This document shows, one piece after another, positions 22,381 to 32,851 of a stretch of DNA of 64,000 nt. Position numbers and translations under genes: made by a program. Each line of letters opens with the position of its first letter. Position 1 is the first letter of the stretch. The notes under the pieces were generated by a model, which was given only the letters and a program-made list of their open reading frames with translations, did no database searches and was not told the DNA's origin. The DNA lies in NCBI GenBank assembly GCA_004335835.1, contig RWJK01001568.1, forward strand, positions 1-64,000, in the 5' to 3' direction. This DNA comes from Scenedesmus sp. ARA3. Lineage: Eukaryota; Chlorophyta; Chlorophyceae; Sphaeropleales; Scenedesmaceae.

Positions 22381-23985
22381 ATGGTGACACTACGAGATGG
22401 AAAATCAACAGATGATGGGCGAGGGCCGGCAGCAACGCCGGAGAGGCCGAGAAGGAGCTCCAGGCGAGCTAGCACAGCAAGGCAGTCCGCTGGGCCATCG
22501 GACCTGTCTGTTGACGAGCCGTTGCTGACGGATTCGGAGCCCGCTACCCCACAGTCAGCTTTGAGGAGGAAGCGCGTGCGTGCAGCAGATGTGGCGCAGC
22601 ACCTACAGCCTCTTACAGAGGCAGAGGAGCAGCAGGATGACACAGCACGAGACCAGGCTGCCCTGCTGGCAGCAGCAGATATGGACTTGCCATCACCCAC
22701 CAGCACCCCCTCCCCACTGCAGAAGAAAGCCCGGCCAGGCACGCCACAGCCCAGCAAGGCGGCAAAGAAGCCGAAGCAGCAGCCTGCGCGCAGGGGCAGC
22801 ACAGGCCTGATGGCAGCAGCAGTGGTGCTGCTGCTTGCAGTGGCAGGCGCTGCGCTGTGGCCGCGCTACGGCGACAAAGTCAGCCAGTCAACCCAGCAAG
22901 CGCTGCAGCAGCTGGGCTTTGAGCAGCAGGCAGCAGCAGTGGCAGCATCCCTGGCATCCTCCACTGCTGCAGCACGCGCGCTGCTGCAGGCTCACGCAGC
23001 CGGCGCGCAGCAGCAGCTGCACACGGTGCTGCTGCAGCTGCATGTGCAGTATCCCACAATTGTGCCGGAGGGCGGCCTCGCGGGGCTCACCTGGGGCTGG
23101 GGCTCGCAGGAAAACCTGCAGAACCCCACTGCCTGGGCGCCTGAGGTGCTTGCAGGAATCCTGCCTGAGGGCCAGACCTGGGCCGAGCTTGCAGGAGACA
23201 TCTCGGAGCGGCTGCGCACACCAGCTGCAGCCCGCAGCCACAAGGCGACAGCGCTGATCCTCGCTTGTGGCAGCGCAGAGGATTGCGCGGAGGCCGCGGC
23301 AGCGCTGGCAGTGCTGCCTCCACGCGGAGAGGCGTGCAGCCTGGCGCTGAATGCATCCCGGCTCGCAGGAAGTGACCAGCCGGCTGCTGCCTTGCAGGCG
23401 TCCCTGGCGCCCTTTTTGAGGCGCTGCCCGGCTGGGCTTGTGCTGCTGCAGGATGCGCAGCAGCTGCCAGTGGCTGCAGTGCCAGCACTGCAGAATGGCT
23501 TGTCAGAGCTTGGCGGGTTCCAGCACGACGGATTTGTGGATGGCAGTAAGGCCGCGTACGCGCTGCTGCTGCAGCTGCCAGCACAGGACGTAATGGCGGC
23601 AACGTCTGCGGCTGATGCTGCAGCTGCCAGCGCCAGCATCAAGGAGACCTTCTTCTACCTGCAGCAGCAGCTCCTGGAGGAGCAGCAGCAGGAGGAGGAG
23701 CAGAGCCCCGAGCTTGAGCAGGCGCTGGGGGTGGCTAGCAGGGCCCTGAAGGCGCTGCACAGGCGCATTGACTTTGCTGCTCCAGTAAAGCTTGGCACTG
23801 CTACTGAGGAGGCCCTGGACCAGTACCTTGCTGCTCAGAAGTCATCAGCTGCTGCTGCTGCAGCAGCAGCAACTCAGGCAGAAGCTGCGGCGCGTGCAGC
23901 TGCAGAGGCTGGCTTTGAAACCGCTTCAGGAGGGGAGGACGATGAGGAGGGTTCTGCACCAGCAGTAGGGGGCCCAGCTGCATAA
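22381..23985 (+). CDS. Intronless single-pass membrane protein with AAA-like C-terminal domain, 534 aa
   Basis: This is one uninterrupted frame from ATG 22381 to TAA 23985. Residues 1-140 are charged and Ser/Pro-rich with basic clusters (PERPRRSSRRAST; KKPKQQPARRGS), like a nucleoplasmic or cytosolic tail. One hydrophobic helix follows at about 142-161 (LMAAAVVLLLAVAGAALW). The remaining ~370 residues contain an alpha/beta core: ATALILACGSAEDCAEAA where a P-loop would sit but without GKT, and GLVLLQDAQQLP at a Walker-B-like position. Then come a Gln/Glu helix and an acidic tail. This order (basic tail, one helix, nucleotide-free AAA-like domain) resembles torsin cofactors of the LAP1/LULL1 type, but similarity is by architecture only. 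It stands out as the only long gene here without introns. Confidence 0.7.
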   Translation: MVTLRDGKSTDDGRGPAATPERPRRSSRRASTARQSAGPSDLSVDEPLLTDSEPATPQSALRRKRVRAADVAQHLQPLTEAEEQQDDTARDQAALLAAADMDLPSPTSTPSPLQKKARPGTPQPSKAAKKPKQQPARRGSTGLMAAAVVLLLAVAGAALWPRYGDKVSQSTQQALQQLGFEQQAAAVAASLASSTAAARALLQAHAAGAQQQLHTVLLQLHVQYPTIVPEGGLAGLTWGWGSQENLQNPTAWAPEVLAGILPEGQTWAELAGDISERLRTPAAARSHKATALILACGSAEDCAEAAAALAVLPPRGEACSLALNASRLAGSDQPAAALQASLAPFLRRCPAGLVLLQDAQQLPVAAVPALQNGLSELGGFQHDGFVDGSKAAYALLLQLPAQDVMAATSAADAAAASASIKETFFYLQQQLLEEQQQEEEQSPELEQALGVASRALKALHRRIDFAAPVKLGTATEEALDQYLAAQKSSAAAAAAAATQAEAAARAAAEAGFETASGGEDDEEGSAPAVGGPAA

Positions 23986-25840
23986 ACGGCAGTAGATGAG
24001 GCGGATGCCTGTGCGCGTGGTGAGAGCCGCAGGCTGTGGCAGAGAGGGAGCGACAGGCATAAGGTGGAAGCAGCAGCAGCAGCTGTGATGCTTGTGAGGA
24101 TAAGCGGCTGTGCTTTTTGTGGGCTGCGGATGGTGAAGGGTGTTGGGTGTTGTTTGGCCTGTTGGGGCCTGCACAGGGGCTGACATGACACAGAGTGGAT
24201 GCAAGCGCATCAGTTGAAGGGGGCCCTGACAATGGACATTCAACCACGTGATATACACTTATATATACTTGGCAGTTGTTTATTTGATCCCGTACTGCGT
24301 CAGATGCTGTGGCTGTTAAGTGATACATCGGCACCACCCTTTTGTTGTTAGATACTTGGAGATTGTGGGTGCATGTGACAGGTGCACGTGACAGATTGAT
24401 GGCAGGCCTTGGCCAGACTACTAAAGGCTGCCTGTTGTTAGTGCTTGACACAGTGGCTGTGCTGGCCTGCGGGCAGCCAGAGTAGGCCAGTGCTTGGCTA
24501 GAGACGTCAAATGCATGATGGTTTTGTCCGGGGCGCATAATGTGCTACAAATGCACTGGTTGAGAACCACTAGCTGTCTTACAGGTTGGCATGTCAAAGC
24601 TGCCTTGGTGCATGCATATATACGCGATTTGCGCTCTGTTGGGCCTGTTGCTTGTGTCCGTCAAGTAGTGAAGCCTGCAGCAAAGAGCTTGGCATCGCGC
24701 GCTGACGTGTGCCTGCTTGGCTTACCTGCAGAAGTTTGTGCTTGAAGCGGGGCAGGATGCATGCTGATGCATGCAATGCAGTCTTCGTGCAACATTGCCT
24801 TTGGCAGTGTCACTCAGTGACCCACCAATGCCTGCCAGTGTAGCGCCTTAGAACGCTGTGCGGACCGCTTACATCTGTGCAGCGCCTGGCGTGGTGTGCC
24901 CCAGGCACCTGACAGGCAGCCTGCTAAGGCGTGTTCAGGCCATGGCGTTGCCGTGCTGGCAAGTTTGCGTACACAGCTACACAGCATGGTGATGTGTACA
25001 GCACCCTGCGATCATGGCTGGATGGTTGCTGGCCGGCTTGTTGCTGGTTGCTGCTGTCCTTGCCATGAGCAGAGGCCTACCTTTGCTGTGTTGAGCCCAG
25101 TTCAATCTGCAACTGCTAGTAGTGTGCTAGCCAGGTCATCTGTGATGAACAGATGGGCTGTGCTTTGTTAGCCAACGCCTTGCTGCAACAGCAGATGCTA
25201 GCATTGGTTATGTACAGATACGCAATGGCTAATGTCCTGAGGCTCCGAAGTGCAGCTGCCCCTGCAGGAGCCTTCTGCAGCAGCATGTTGCGGTTCAGCG
25301 CTGAGCAGCATGTAACGTACAATCTGCCTGCCTGCTGTTACTTTTATCGCACAACATGTTCAGCATGCTAGTTCTGAGCAGCACTGGCCGCATGTACCAC
25401 ATAGTGTGTGCAGTACTGGCAGTACATGTGCATGCAGGGCTTCTGCTTCCTGCCACTGCTGTCAGCTCAGCTGCAGTAAGGCCAGAGCGGTGCGCAGTCT
25501 GAAGACGCAGTGCTTAGAAAAGTTCCAGGAGGCCACGTGCCTTCATCAAAGCACTGGCATCGGAAGGGCACAACGTCTGTTGTCATCCGCCGTAACAGGT
25601 GTTACACTGACAGTGACTGTCAGCTCTAATAGCATGCAACTGCCGCAGGAACCTCTGCAATTGCTTAGCAGCACTCCGTGGTCCAGCTAGTAGCTTTGTT
25701 GACAGCGCTTCGCATTGACTGCGGTGATCTTGGATTCAAGGCCGTTGACAAAACACACCAGCAGCACCAGCACTTGCAGCCTGCTGCCCTAGCGCTGCGT
25801 TAAACTAGGGCTTGGGCTGGATAGACAAATAAGAGGAGAT
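23986..25840. other. No supported gene
   Basis: This covers the 3' flank of the membrane-protein gene and the 5' flank of eIF2B delta. A 245-codon minus-strand frame (23801-24538) overlaps the previous gene antisense and looks like a shadow. No exon chain was found. Confidence 0.5.
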
Positions 25841-28800
25841 ATGGATTCCCGAAGGTGGCAGGGGGATGGGCATAATGAGCCGCAGATGCAAGTTGTGGGC
25901 TTCCATGGTGAGCAAGCGTGGCACTACGTGTCTGCACCTGCTGTTCAACGCCAGCAACCTTGGGCGAGTTCAAACTGTAAATTATGACGATCGTTATGAA
26001 TTCTTCATGTTGCTGCAGTGGAGGGCCAGTCGCCGTCTCCCAGCCCGAACAGTATCCTGCAGGACTCGCTGCGCACCATCAGTGCAGGGAGTCCCACGCC
26101 TGTCATCATTCCGCCTCAGTTTCAGGTGGGATTAAGTTTAGAGACCAGCTGTAGGTCAGCTTGTCGACAGGGTTGCAATTAAAGCCCGTGCTGCTGCTGT
26201 GTGCTGCTGCAGAGTCAGGGTGGCACAGCCCGCGCAGAGTCTGGAGCAACTAGGAGCCTGGTGAGGCCTTCCGAATGCATGTAACAGTAAATACTTAATG
26301 AGGCTACAGTGGCAGCCTAGATCCTGTCGCACTGTATGTTGCTGACCTGCTTCTGCTGTTTCTCTGTTCTGCTGTGCAGGCACCAGAGTTTGCTGCAGGG
26401 TGAGTTACAGCGCTTCCTGCGAGATGCTGCATGTGCACAAGCGTTTCCGCGCTATTGCTGTAGCCACCTGAAGTATGTGGCAGCAGAGGCAGCGTGAGCA
26501 TTAGTGGAGCAAGCATACATATGTATCGTTTGCATGTGCCCTGCAGTTCTGGCAGCACGGGGCACTCTTGGAAGTTGTACTGCAGCAGTTGAAAGCAGTT
26601 CAAGCAAAGGGCAATCATCTGAAAACTATAAATTCTGCTCCCACTAGTGTTGCTGCTGGCACCGCCTGTTGATGGATGCGTCTCACCCGCAACTGCAGGC
26701 AGCAAGGCATTGCCAGGACAACATCTAACACTGACAGGAAGCAAGGTACGCATCATGCAGCTGCTGCAGTGGGTGAGCACGCTCGCATAACAACATGCAA
26801 CAATTTTACCATCACAGCTGCACAGACAGCAGCCTGCTTGTTAGTGCCTTCAGCAGCAACATCTTCATCAGCCAGTAAGGTGGCTGGGCAGTGCTGCAGA
26901 ATTCTGCAAAACATTTAGTTCCGGATCGGGTGACGTTAACCAGCAACTGGAGGATAGCGCATTGATTCTGCTGCTGCTGCTGCTGCTGCTGCTGTTGATT
27001 GCCTCGCAGGCGGCCAGCAAGGCACGGTGCTGCTGACAACGCCAGCGCCTGTGTCTCTCACACTACCGCCAACAGCTGCACACGCAGCAAAGCAGCAGCA
27101 GCAGCAGCCAGGCGCGGCTACGGCAAGCAGCAGCGATGCGGCAGCTGCCAGCAGTGCACCTCCAGCAGCTGCAGACAGCAGCAGCACTAGCAGCAGCAGC
27201 GGCAGCCAGGCCAAGCCGCCGGTGCCACCCCCGGCAGGCACAGCAGCAGGATCTGCAGCAGCAGGACCTGCAGCAGCAGCAGCAGATGCCGCAGGTAGCG
27301 CTGTCACCAGCAGCAGCAGCAGCCGGGAAGGTAAGAAGGCGGCTCCACCAGAGGGTCAGAAGCCTCCCCCAAAAGTGCCAAAACCAGCCTCAAAAGCAGA
27401 GCGGCGGGCGCTGCAGGAGGCGCAGCGAGCAGCAAAAGCAGCAGGCAAAGGCGGCACTGGTGCTGCTGCTGCTGCTGGCAGCAGTAAGGCCAGCAGTGCA
27501 GCTGGTGCGGACAGCGCGGCAGCAGCAGCAACGGCAGCAGCACCGGGTGCAGGGAAGCCTCCTAAGGCCCCGGGATCCTACAGTGCTGCCGGGCAGGGTT
27601 CAGCAGCAGCAGCAGCGGCTCAAGGCTTAGGCCGGTCAGCATCAGCCGGCGGCGGCTATACATCAGATGGCGCTGGCAGCGCGGCGGCTGGCAGCAGGGG
27701 CGGCAGCAGCAGCAGCGGCGCCGCCGCTGCCGGCCGGCCTGCTGCTGCTGCTGCTGCTGCTGCTGGCGGCGGCAGCCACAAGGCTCGGGGCCCTCTGAGT
27801 GCGCTCAACTCGGCCGAGCTGTTTGCGCACCTGCAGCAGTACCGGCCTGTGAGTGTTGAGCGAGTGCTGCGGAGTAAGGAGGGTGGCAGCGTGCACCCTG
27901 CTGTGCTGGCGCTGGGGCTGCGTTATGCTGACGGCACCATCAAGGGCAGCACTGCACGCTGCGTGGCTATGGTGAATGCGCTGTGCCAGGTGAGCAGGGG
28001 TGGCTGCAGCAATGGCAAGGGAGTGGTTCACGCACTGATGGCACAGTCAGTGCGTGCCATGCGTGTCACGGTGCTTGAAGGTGCGCAGAACAACGGCTGC
28101 ATACAACAGGGCTGTGCCAGGTGGGAAGGGATGGCTGCAGCAATTGTGGTGCCATGCGTGCCATGCGTGTAGCTGTGCTTGAAAGTGCGCAGAGCAACGG
28201 CTGTATATGACAGCGATGTGCCAGGTGACACAAGGATGTTGATGCACAGTGGCTGCAGAGGTGCAGTGCAAAGGGAGAAAGAGTGTTGCACCCATTTTGA
28301 GCGTGAGGGATGCGAGGTGTGAGGTGCTACGTCGTATGACAACACTCTCACGATTGTAAAGCGCTCATGCTGAAATCGCCAAGCGCTCTGCAGGAGCTGC
28401 ACTTGGGAATTGGGGTGCCAGAATCAACCTTGTAGTGCAGAGGCCGCCGCCAGGGCTTGCTGCCAGGTTGGCATCAGCCTGTTGTTTGCTCGCCTGTGCG
28501 GTAGCACAACAGTGCTTTTGTACTGCGTTCTGTCCTGTGCTGCCCTCGCCCCTCCAGGTAATTGCAACTACCGCACCCCACTGGGCAAGAGCCTCGTGCT
28601 CCACACCATGAGCTTGCTTCTGGGTTCGAACCTGCTGTTTGTCTTGTCGTGTGCTGCATGCCACTGCTGCAGGTGACTGCGGACTACCGCACCCCACCAG
28701 GCAAGAGCCTCATGCTCCACACCATGAACTTGCTTCTGGGCTCCAACTGCTGTATGTCTTGTCGTGTGCTGCCTGCCACTGCTGCAGGTGATTGCGGACT

Positions 28801-29792
28801 ACCGCACGCCACCGGGCAAGAGCCTCACGCGCGACCTCATGGGAGCCATCAACGCCAGCGTGGACTTCCTGGTCAGATGCAGGTGGGGCGGCTGGGTTTT
28901 AAACGTTTTATGGTTGATGATCTTGGGTTTTAGGGTTGCGACGCGGTGTTTGCTATGCCATCAACGCCAGTGTGACTTCCTGGTCAGATGCAGGTGGGGC
29001 GGCTTGGTTTTAAGGGTTTCAGGGTGTTATGGTTGATGATTTTGGGTTTTAGGGTTGGGACGGGGTGTTTGCTGCGCCATCAACGCCAGCGTTGACTCCT
29101 GGTCAGATGCAGGTGGGGCGGCTTGGGTTAAAGGGTTTATGGTTGATGATCCTGGGTTCTAGGGTTGGGGCGGGGTGTTTGCTATGCCATCAACGCCAGC
29201 GTGGACTTCCTGGTCAGTTGCAGGTGGGGCGGCTTGGTGACAAGGGTTTTTTTGTTGATGTCCTTGGGTTTTAGGGTTAGGACGGGGTGTTGGCGCCATC
29301 AACGCCAGCGTTGACTTTCTGGTCAGATGCAGGTGGGAAGAAAGCCTGGGGTCTGGAAGGGTTGTAGGTTGAGAAGCTTAGAGCTGGGGCACGTTGTTTG
29401 CTACGCCATCAACGCCAGCGTAAGCCGCCCTGGTCAGATGCACGTGGTCGTGAAGGGTTTTTAGGTTGAGAATCTTAGGGCTGGGGCAAGTTGTTTGCTA
29501 CGCCATCAACGCCAGCGTAAGCCGCCCTAGTCAGATGCACATGGGGTTTGGTGTTTGAGGGCTCAGGGTTCAGGGTGGAGGCAAAGAGGAGTCAGAGTGT
29601 GTGCAGAAGGTGAACGTGTGGTGCGTCACTCTGTGGACAAGCGCTGCATGTAAGCTCTGAGCATGTTGGCAGATGTACTGCGTGGCAAGGCGTGACTGTT
29701 TTGTCCTGCTTCTGGCGCGGCATGCTGCTTATGTGCTGCTCACATCGCATATGTGCACGTGTTGTTCTGGTCTCAAGTCCTAAGCCGGTTGT

Positions 29793-29823
<31 letters not shown>

Positions 29824-31130
29824 CCGCTGAGCGTTTCCATGGGCAACGCCATCAAGGCACTTAAGCTGTACCTCAGCAAGATTGACCTAGCAGGTGGGGG
29901 CTGCTACAGCAACGTAGAGCGTTGTTGGGCACGTTACCTCCTGACTTGTGCTCGCGGTGAACCTCCCTTGCTGTTGTGCCTCCCTTCACTGCAGCTTCCT
30001 GCGTTGTAACCCCCTGCATGGCATGTTTCTCGTTGTGCCCTCCCTCCGCTGCAACACTGTGCATTGCTGCATCACTCCCCGGCCCGAGACGGAGGAGGCT
30101 GCCAAAGGCGCACCTTGTGTGGCGGATAACACCAGCGCTACTATCATCATTGTTCTGCATATAACATGTATGACAATAACATGTCGCGTGGCAACTGCCT
30201 GCAGAGACGGAGGAGGCTGCCAAGGCGCACCTGGTGGGGCTGATGGTTGCACTTAACTTGCGCTTGCTGAAATGCCTGCATTGCTTTTCAACCATACATG
30301 CAGAGACCGAAGCAACCGCCAAGGCGCACCTGGTGGGGCTGATGGCTGAGTGGCTCAACTGCATATGTTGAGGTTGCCTGTGCCAAACATATGTCCACTG
30401 CGTGCGCCACTTGATTGCAGAGACGGAGGAGGCTGCCAAGGCGCACCTGGTGGGGCTGATGGCTGAGTGGCTGAATGAGAAGGTGGCGCTGGCAGACAGG
30501 GTGCTGGTGGAGCATGCAGTCAGCAAGGTCTACGACGGCGACGTCATCCTCACCTACGCCTACTCGCAGGTGTGTGTGTGTGTTGTGACAGTGTTATATC
30601 AACATTATAACATTGTTATGACAGTGTTATAACAGTCTGCGCGCTGTCCCCATTCGGCGACATCATCCTCTCCGCCTACTCGCAGGTGCATGCAAAACCT
30701 GCGTGTGCATGTGAAGTGGTACCTGCATGCAACACCTGCACTGCTGCTGCTGCCGCTGCTGCTGCTGCTGTGGTCCTCAGGTGGTGCTGGAGGTGCTGCT
30801 GTCAGCAGCGCGGCAGGGCAAGCGCTTCCGCGTGCTGGTTGTGGATGGACGGCCTGAGCTGGAGGGGCGGCAGATGATGCGGCGGCTGCTGCAGGTGGGA
30901 CGCGGCAGCAGCAGCAGCAGCAGCAGCGGCGGCGGCGGCACAGCAGACATGTGACTGTGGCTTGTTTGTCTGTTTGTTTTGAGCAGATGATACTGCTGCT
31001 GCCGCAGGTGGGCGGCTCGGATGTAGTAACGTTGCTCACATTCTGTGGAGGTGTAGGTCCATGGAACGAGCTGCAGCTGCACATTGCATTCCTTGACTCC
31101 CACTGGACTGGTCTGCCACATCCCTGCTGC

Positions 31131-31163
<33 letters not shown>

Positions 31164-32851
31164 TGCTGCCAGGCTGACATCCCCTGCAGCTATGCCTTCC
31201 TGAGCGGCATCAGCGCCACCATGCGCGAGGTGTCCAAGGTCATGCTGGGCGCAGCAGCAGTGCTCAGCAACGGCACGGTGCTGGGCCGAGTGGGCAGCGC
31301 TGCTGTGGCCATGTGCGCGGCAGCCAGCAGCAAGGTGAGAGTTCTTCTCATTTTCTTCTTCTCTATTTCTTCTTCTCTTTTTCTTCTTCTCTTTTTCTTC
31401 TTCTTTTTCTTCTCTTTTTTGCTCAATGAGCCTGCCCAAACGGGTGAGGTCACCCGTGTGAGATTGCGATGCGCTGTAGGATGTGTGCGTGTTTTGTTGG
31501 AAGGCAGGTTGCATTATGCATGTAAGCAATCGAGCAGTTGCGGCTGTTTTGGATGCACCTGACTCGATTGTAAGATGCAGATGTACAGTAGGGAGGCAGG
31601 GTGAGTGGGGATTGTAGTGTCCATGGCTGTGGCTGGCGGGTTGCGGCGATGCTCTGCATTGTATGGAATGCATCACTTTGCTTTGTGGATGATGTCATGC
31701 TGGATGTCATCTTTTGATGAAGCTGTTTTGTTGAAGCAGCAATGTGACAGACCACCAACGGCACGGGGCTGGGCCACGTGGGCAGCGCTGCTGTGGCCAT
31801 GTGCGCGGAAGCCAGCAGCAAGGTAAGGCCACAACCAGTTTAGGTCATCTGCTTACATGTATAACGAAAACTGATATATTCTTTTTTCCACATGTCTACA
31901 ACGTGGTGCAGGATGTGCGCGGATGTTGTGATGAAGCAGATCTGTCAGACAGTAGGGATTGTAGTTAGTGTGGCTGGCGGGCGTGTCTGCAATGCTCTGC
32001 ATTGCATCAAATGCGTCACTTTGCTTCGTAATGACAGTCGTGCTGCGTGGCATCGTTGATGAAGCTCTGCTGAAGCAGCTGTCGCAGTACAAGTAGCTGT
32101 GTGCGGTGCGTTGAAGCGCTTAACATGCTACGTCGCGGATGCTGCATGCGCCTGGTGCCTACCATGTCTGGGCCGTTGCTTCCACTTCCACATGCCTTGT
32201 CATCACCTGTGCTGTCACTAACATGTTACTAACATGTTACATGACGGTTACACTGCGCTGCAGCCTGTGCTGGTATGCTGTGAGGCGTTCAAGTTCCACG
32301 AGCGCGTGCAGCTGGACAGCATCACACACAATGAGCTAGGCGATCCGGATGCGCTGGCACATGTGCCTGCCTTCGCGCCGGCGGCAGCAGCAGCAGCAGC
32401 ACACGGCACGCCCGCAGGTGGGTGCTGGCGCTGCTCATGATCTGTGCTGCTCTGCATGAGCAAGTGCTGTATTCATGCATCGTTTGCGTGGGTTGTGTTG
32501 TAGCAGCAGCAGTAGCAACTGCAGCAGACACGCCAATGCAAGGTTGGCTTCAGCCGACGCGGTAGCCGTGCTAGCCGCCCCCACTTTGTGCCCAGCAGCG
32601 TGTGCGATCGCCTCGGCCCGCTGGCTCACTGGTGCTTTCCTGCAAACTTTCCTGCAGACCCCGAGCGCGGCGTGCTGTCCCAGAAGCTGGCGGGCTGGCG
32701 CGACAGCCCGCGGCTGGCTCTGCTCAACCTCAAGTACGATGCAATGCCTGCGGAGTATGTGACCATGGTTGTCACCGAGTTTGGCATGATTCCGCCCAGT
32801 AGCGTGCCGGTGATCCTGCGCGAGTTTTCTGAGAGCGCGCAGATGGAGTGA
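25841..32851 (+). CDS. Translation initiation factor eIF2B, delta subunit, 735 aa
   Basis: Thirteen exons with closing phase: 25841-25907, 26019-26125, 26213-26260, 26380-26399, 26699-26745, 27010-27989, 28788-28882, 29823-29893, 30421-30569, 30781-30894, 31173-31334, 32264-32417, 32658-32851 (TGA). eIF2B is the nucleotide exchange factor for eIF2; delta is one of its regulatory subunits. The first ~370 residues are low-complexity Ala/Gln/Ser/Gly, with a Lys-rich patch near [20 protein letters not shown], a form common in delta subunits. The conserved C-terminal half follows: [114 protein letters not shown]. All IF2B-fold landmarks are in order. Exon 4 is only 20 nt. Six introns contain exon-edge decoys. 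Confidence 0.95.
27975..28240 (+). repeat. Donor/exon-end echoes, eIF2B delta exon 6
   Basis: The exon 6 end (CTGTGCCAG|GTGAGC at 27989/27990) is echoed near 28113-28145 (CTGTGCCAGGTGGGAAGGGATGGCTGCAGCA) and 28213-28240 (ATGTGCCAGGTGACACAAGG). The spacer with CGTGCCATGCGTG and GTGCGCAGA.CAACGGCTG is duplicated as well. Both echoes keep CAG|GTG. Confidence 0.85.
28558..28835 (+). repeat. Triplicated acceptor/exon-start array, eIF2B delta exon 7
   Basis: The exon 7 start recurs at 28558, 28673 and 28788 with a 115-bp period. The spacer (CCACACCATGA.CTTGCTTCTGG, then TGTCTTGTCGTGTGCTG) repeats too. The first acceptor reads CTCCAG, the second and third CTGCAG; all are usable. The third leads into the true exon. 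Confidence 0.95.
28847..29545 (+). repeat. Seven-copy donor/exon-end array, eIF2B delta exon 7
   Basis: The exon 7 end (from CATCAACGCCAGCGTGGACT to GATGCAG|GTGGGG) occurs in full at 28848-28882 and is echoed at about 28959, 29078, 29188, 29297, 29407 and 29504, spacing 97-119 bp. The spacer holds GGTTTTAGGGTTGGGACGGG-like sequence. Copies 2-5 keep CAGGTGGG; copies 6 and 7 have CACGTGG and CACATGG. Confidence 0.97.
30086..30470 (+). repeat. Four-copy acceptor/exon-start array, eIF2B delta exon 9
   Basis: The exon 9 start (AGACGGAGGAGGCTGCCAAG and following bases) is found at 30086, 30205, 30304 and 30421. The last is the true exon. Copies 2-4 keep CAG; the first has CCCG and has lost its acceptor. 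The copied exon part grows from about 35 to 53 bases towards the true exon. Confidence 0.95.
30535..30690 (+). repeat. Duplicated donor/exon-end, eIF2B delta exon 9
   Basis: The exon 9 end (GGCGACGTCATCCTCACCTA to TCGCAG|GTGTGT) is echoed at 30656-30686 with a few substitutions and an intact CAG|GTGCAT. The intervening 80 bases contain TTATAACA repeats. Confidence 0.88.
31250..32095 (+). repeat. Long duplication spanning the eIF2B delta exon 11 donor and intron
   Basis: About 65 bases of exon 11 end are echoed at 31757-31821 (ending AGCAAG|GTAAGG against AGCAAG|GTGAGA). Intron sequence at about 31605-31745 (CTGGCGGGTTGCGGCGATGC) matches 31970-32090 (CTGGCGGGCGTGTCTGCAAT). The unit is roughly 350-490 bp, the largest exon-edge copy in the window. 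Confidence 0.85.
31346..31421 (+). repeat. Polypyrimidine (TTC/TTTC)n tract just after a donor
   Basis: A nearly pure TTCTTCTTCTC/TTTTTC run begins about 12 bases after the exon 11 donor. It is a simple repeat; its position at the 5' rather than the 3' end of the intron is unusual for a pyrimidine tract. Confidence 0.9.

Noticed and set aside
22368..24538. Several long minus-strand frames opposite the intronless gene
   Set aside because: Shadows of the GC-rich, Ala/Gln-rich plus-strand coding sequence.
28620..28640. tRNA B-box-like GGTTCGAACC
   Set aside because: It lies in the repeated spacer of the exon 7 acceptor array, and the other copy reads GGCTCCAACT. No A box or cloverleaf arms fit.
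28900..29290. Interstitial telomere (TTTTAGGG-like words)
   Set aside because: Single words separated by about 100 bp within a larger repeat, not a tandem telomere tract. Kept only as a comment on the spacer.
28847..29545. CRISPR-like array
   Set aside because: Repeats derive from an adjacent exon end, diverge progressively, and spacers are also similar to each other; this is a eukaryotic intron.
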